Shown here: positions 6,164-6,425 of the stretch, in pieces
Layout of the letters: every line of letters starts with the position of its first letter
Position numbering within the stretch: position 1 is the stretch's first letter
Origin: Planctomycetales bacterium
GTDB taxonomy: Bacteria; Planctomycetota; Planctomycetia; Pirellulales; Thermoguttaceae
DNA: 6,425 nt
Direction of reading: 5' to 3'
Assembly (NCBI GenBank): GCA_007127495.1
Contig: SKZG01000492.1
Span: 1 to 6,425 of the forward strand
Notes under the pieces: model-generated
What the model was told of the DNA's origin: nothing
Databases searched by the model: none
What the model saw: only the letters and a program-made list of their open reading frames with translations
Translations under genes and position numbers: made by a program

Positions 6164-6425
6164 TTACCAGCCGAACAGCCACCCCAATAACCCCGCCAAG
6201 AAGCCACCGCCGCCCGTATTTCCACCCGGGTTCCCACCGGCGTTGCTGTTTGCGTTCCCACCGGCGTTGCTGTTGCCGCCGGCGTTGCTGTTTGCGTTCC
6301 CACCGGCGTTGCTGTTGGCGTTCCCGCCGGCGTTGCTGTTGGCATTGCCGCCGGCGTTGCTGTTGGCATTGCCGCCGGCGTTGCTGTTGCCGCCGGCGTT
6401 GCTGTTTGCGTTCCCACCGGCGTTG
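6164..6425 (-). CDS. Asn/Gly/Ala-rich tandem-repeat protein, C-terminal part (unrecognised; runs off the window)
   Basis: I do not recognise this gene. The minus-strand frame ending at TAA (6164-6166) stays open to the right edge, so the start is outside the window and 86 residues plus one base are visible. From the N-terminal side it consists of six NAGGNANS octapeptides and two NAGGNS hexapeptides, then NAGGNPGGNTGGGG and a hydrophobic end FLAGLLGWLFGW. The differences between repeat copies (GGT/GGC, GGG/GGC, AAT/AAC, GCA/GCC) are all third-position and synonymous in this frame. They would change residues in the overlapping frame that has an ATG at 6415-6417. No cysteine, charged residue or catalytic motif is visible. 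The composition suggests a flexible or fibrous extracellular or surface protein, with the tail perhaps touching a membrane; this is inference. It lies upstream of the pilus operon on the same strand, 189 nt from the peptidase start, and no functional link is shown. Confidence 0.7.
   Translation of the reverse strand, partial: NAGGNANSNAGGNSNAGGNANSNAGGNANSNAGGNANSNAGGNANSNAGGNSNAGGNANSNAGGNPGGNTGGGGFLAGLLGWLFGW
6230..6425 (-). repeat. Tandem array of 24-bp and 18-bp in-frame units
   Basis: Reading the minus strand from the right edge, units occupy 6401-6424 (24 bp), 6383-6400 (18), 6359-6382 (24), 6335-6358 (24), 6311-6334 (24), 6287-6310 (24), 6269-6286 (18) and 6245-6268 (24), then a partial copy to 6230. 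The 18-bp unit is the 24-bp unit lacking the two codons for Asn-Ala. The 24+18 pair recurs with identical synonymous variants at 6383-6424 and 6269-6310, implying duplication of a 42-bp block. Base 6425 is compatible with the array continuing beyond the window. Confidence 0.92.

Noticed and set aside
6052..6417. Overlapping minus-strand ORF of Thr/Pro/Ala repeats with an ATG at 6417
   Set aside because: Differences among repeat copies change residues in this frame but are silent in the N-A-G-G-N-A-N-S frame. Past the array it becomes irregular sequence that runs through the intergenic region.
6191..6425. Plus-strand frame across the array reading like an elastin-type VAVGVPAGV repeat
   Set aside because: It follows a TAA at 6188-6190 with no ATG, GTG or TTG start before the array. 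The variable bases fall at first codon positions, so the copies would differ in residue.
6230..6425. CRISPR array
   Set aside because: Units of 18 and 24 bp are directly adjacent with no unique spacers and keep a protein reading frame.

Overview
The window is a GC-rich stretch of bacterial chromosome. It carries one short operon for part of a Tad/Flp-type (tight adherence, type IVc) pilus machine, plus one housekeeping lipid gene and the 3' end of an unrecognised repeat-protein gene. The gene order prepilin peptidase - TadE - CpaB - CpaC - CpaE, the long Cys- and Pro-rich tail on the secretin and the degenerate CpaE P-loop resemble Planctomycetes (Pirellulales-like). That assignment is an inference from gene content and style; no rRNA or other marker gene is present.

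Layout, left to right. Positions 36-689 (+) encode a CDP-alcohol phosphatidyltransferase, almost certainly phosphatidylglycerophosphate synthase (pgsA). Only 3 bp away, and convergent with it, the minus-strand pilus operon ends. Read in its own direction of transcription the operon runs: A24-type prepilin peptidase (5974-5408), TadE-like pseudopilin (5382-4969), CpaB/RcpC (4892-3729), CpaC/RcpA secretin (3704-1914), CpaE/TadZ localisation ATPase homologue (1910-693). Gaps of 25, 76, 24 and 3 nt suggest one transcript. The 189-nt region upstream of the operon (5975-6163) carries a good Shine-Dalgarno, an AT-rich promoter-like patch and two inverted repeats. Beyond it, and entering from the right edge on the minus strand, is the C-terminal 86 codons of a protein built of tandem N-A-G-G-N-A-N-S octapeptides and ending in a short hydrophobic Trp-rich tail.

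How the genes fit together: the peptidase would cleave and methylate the TadE-type pseudopilin (and a Flp pilin encoded elsewhere). CpaC forms the outer-membrane channel, CpaB links to it in the periplasm, and CpaE positions the machine at the inner membrane. The secretion ATPase (TadA/CpaF), the platform proteins (TadB/TadC) and the major pilin Flp are absent here. At the left end the operon runs straight into pgsA, so the motor genes must be encoded outside the window.

The most unusual item is the repeat protein at the right edge. Copy-to-copy differences in its repeats fall at third codon positions of a single frame, which argues that it is a real translated gene and not just a DNA satellite.
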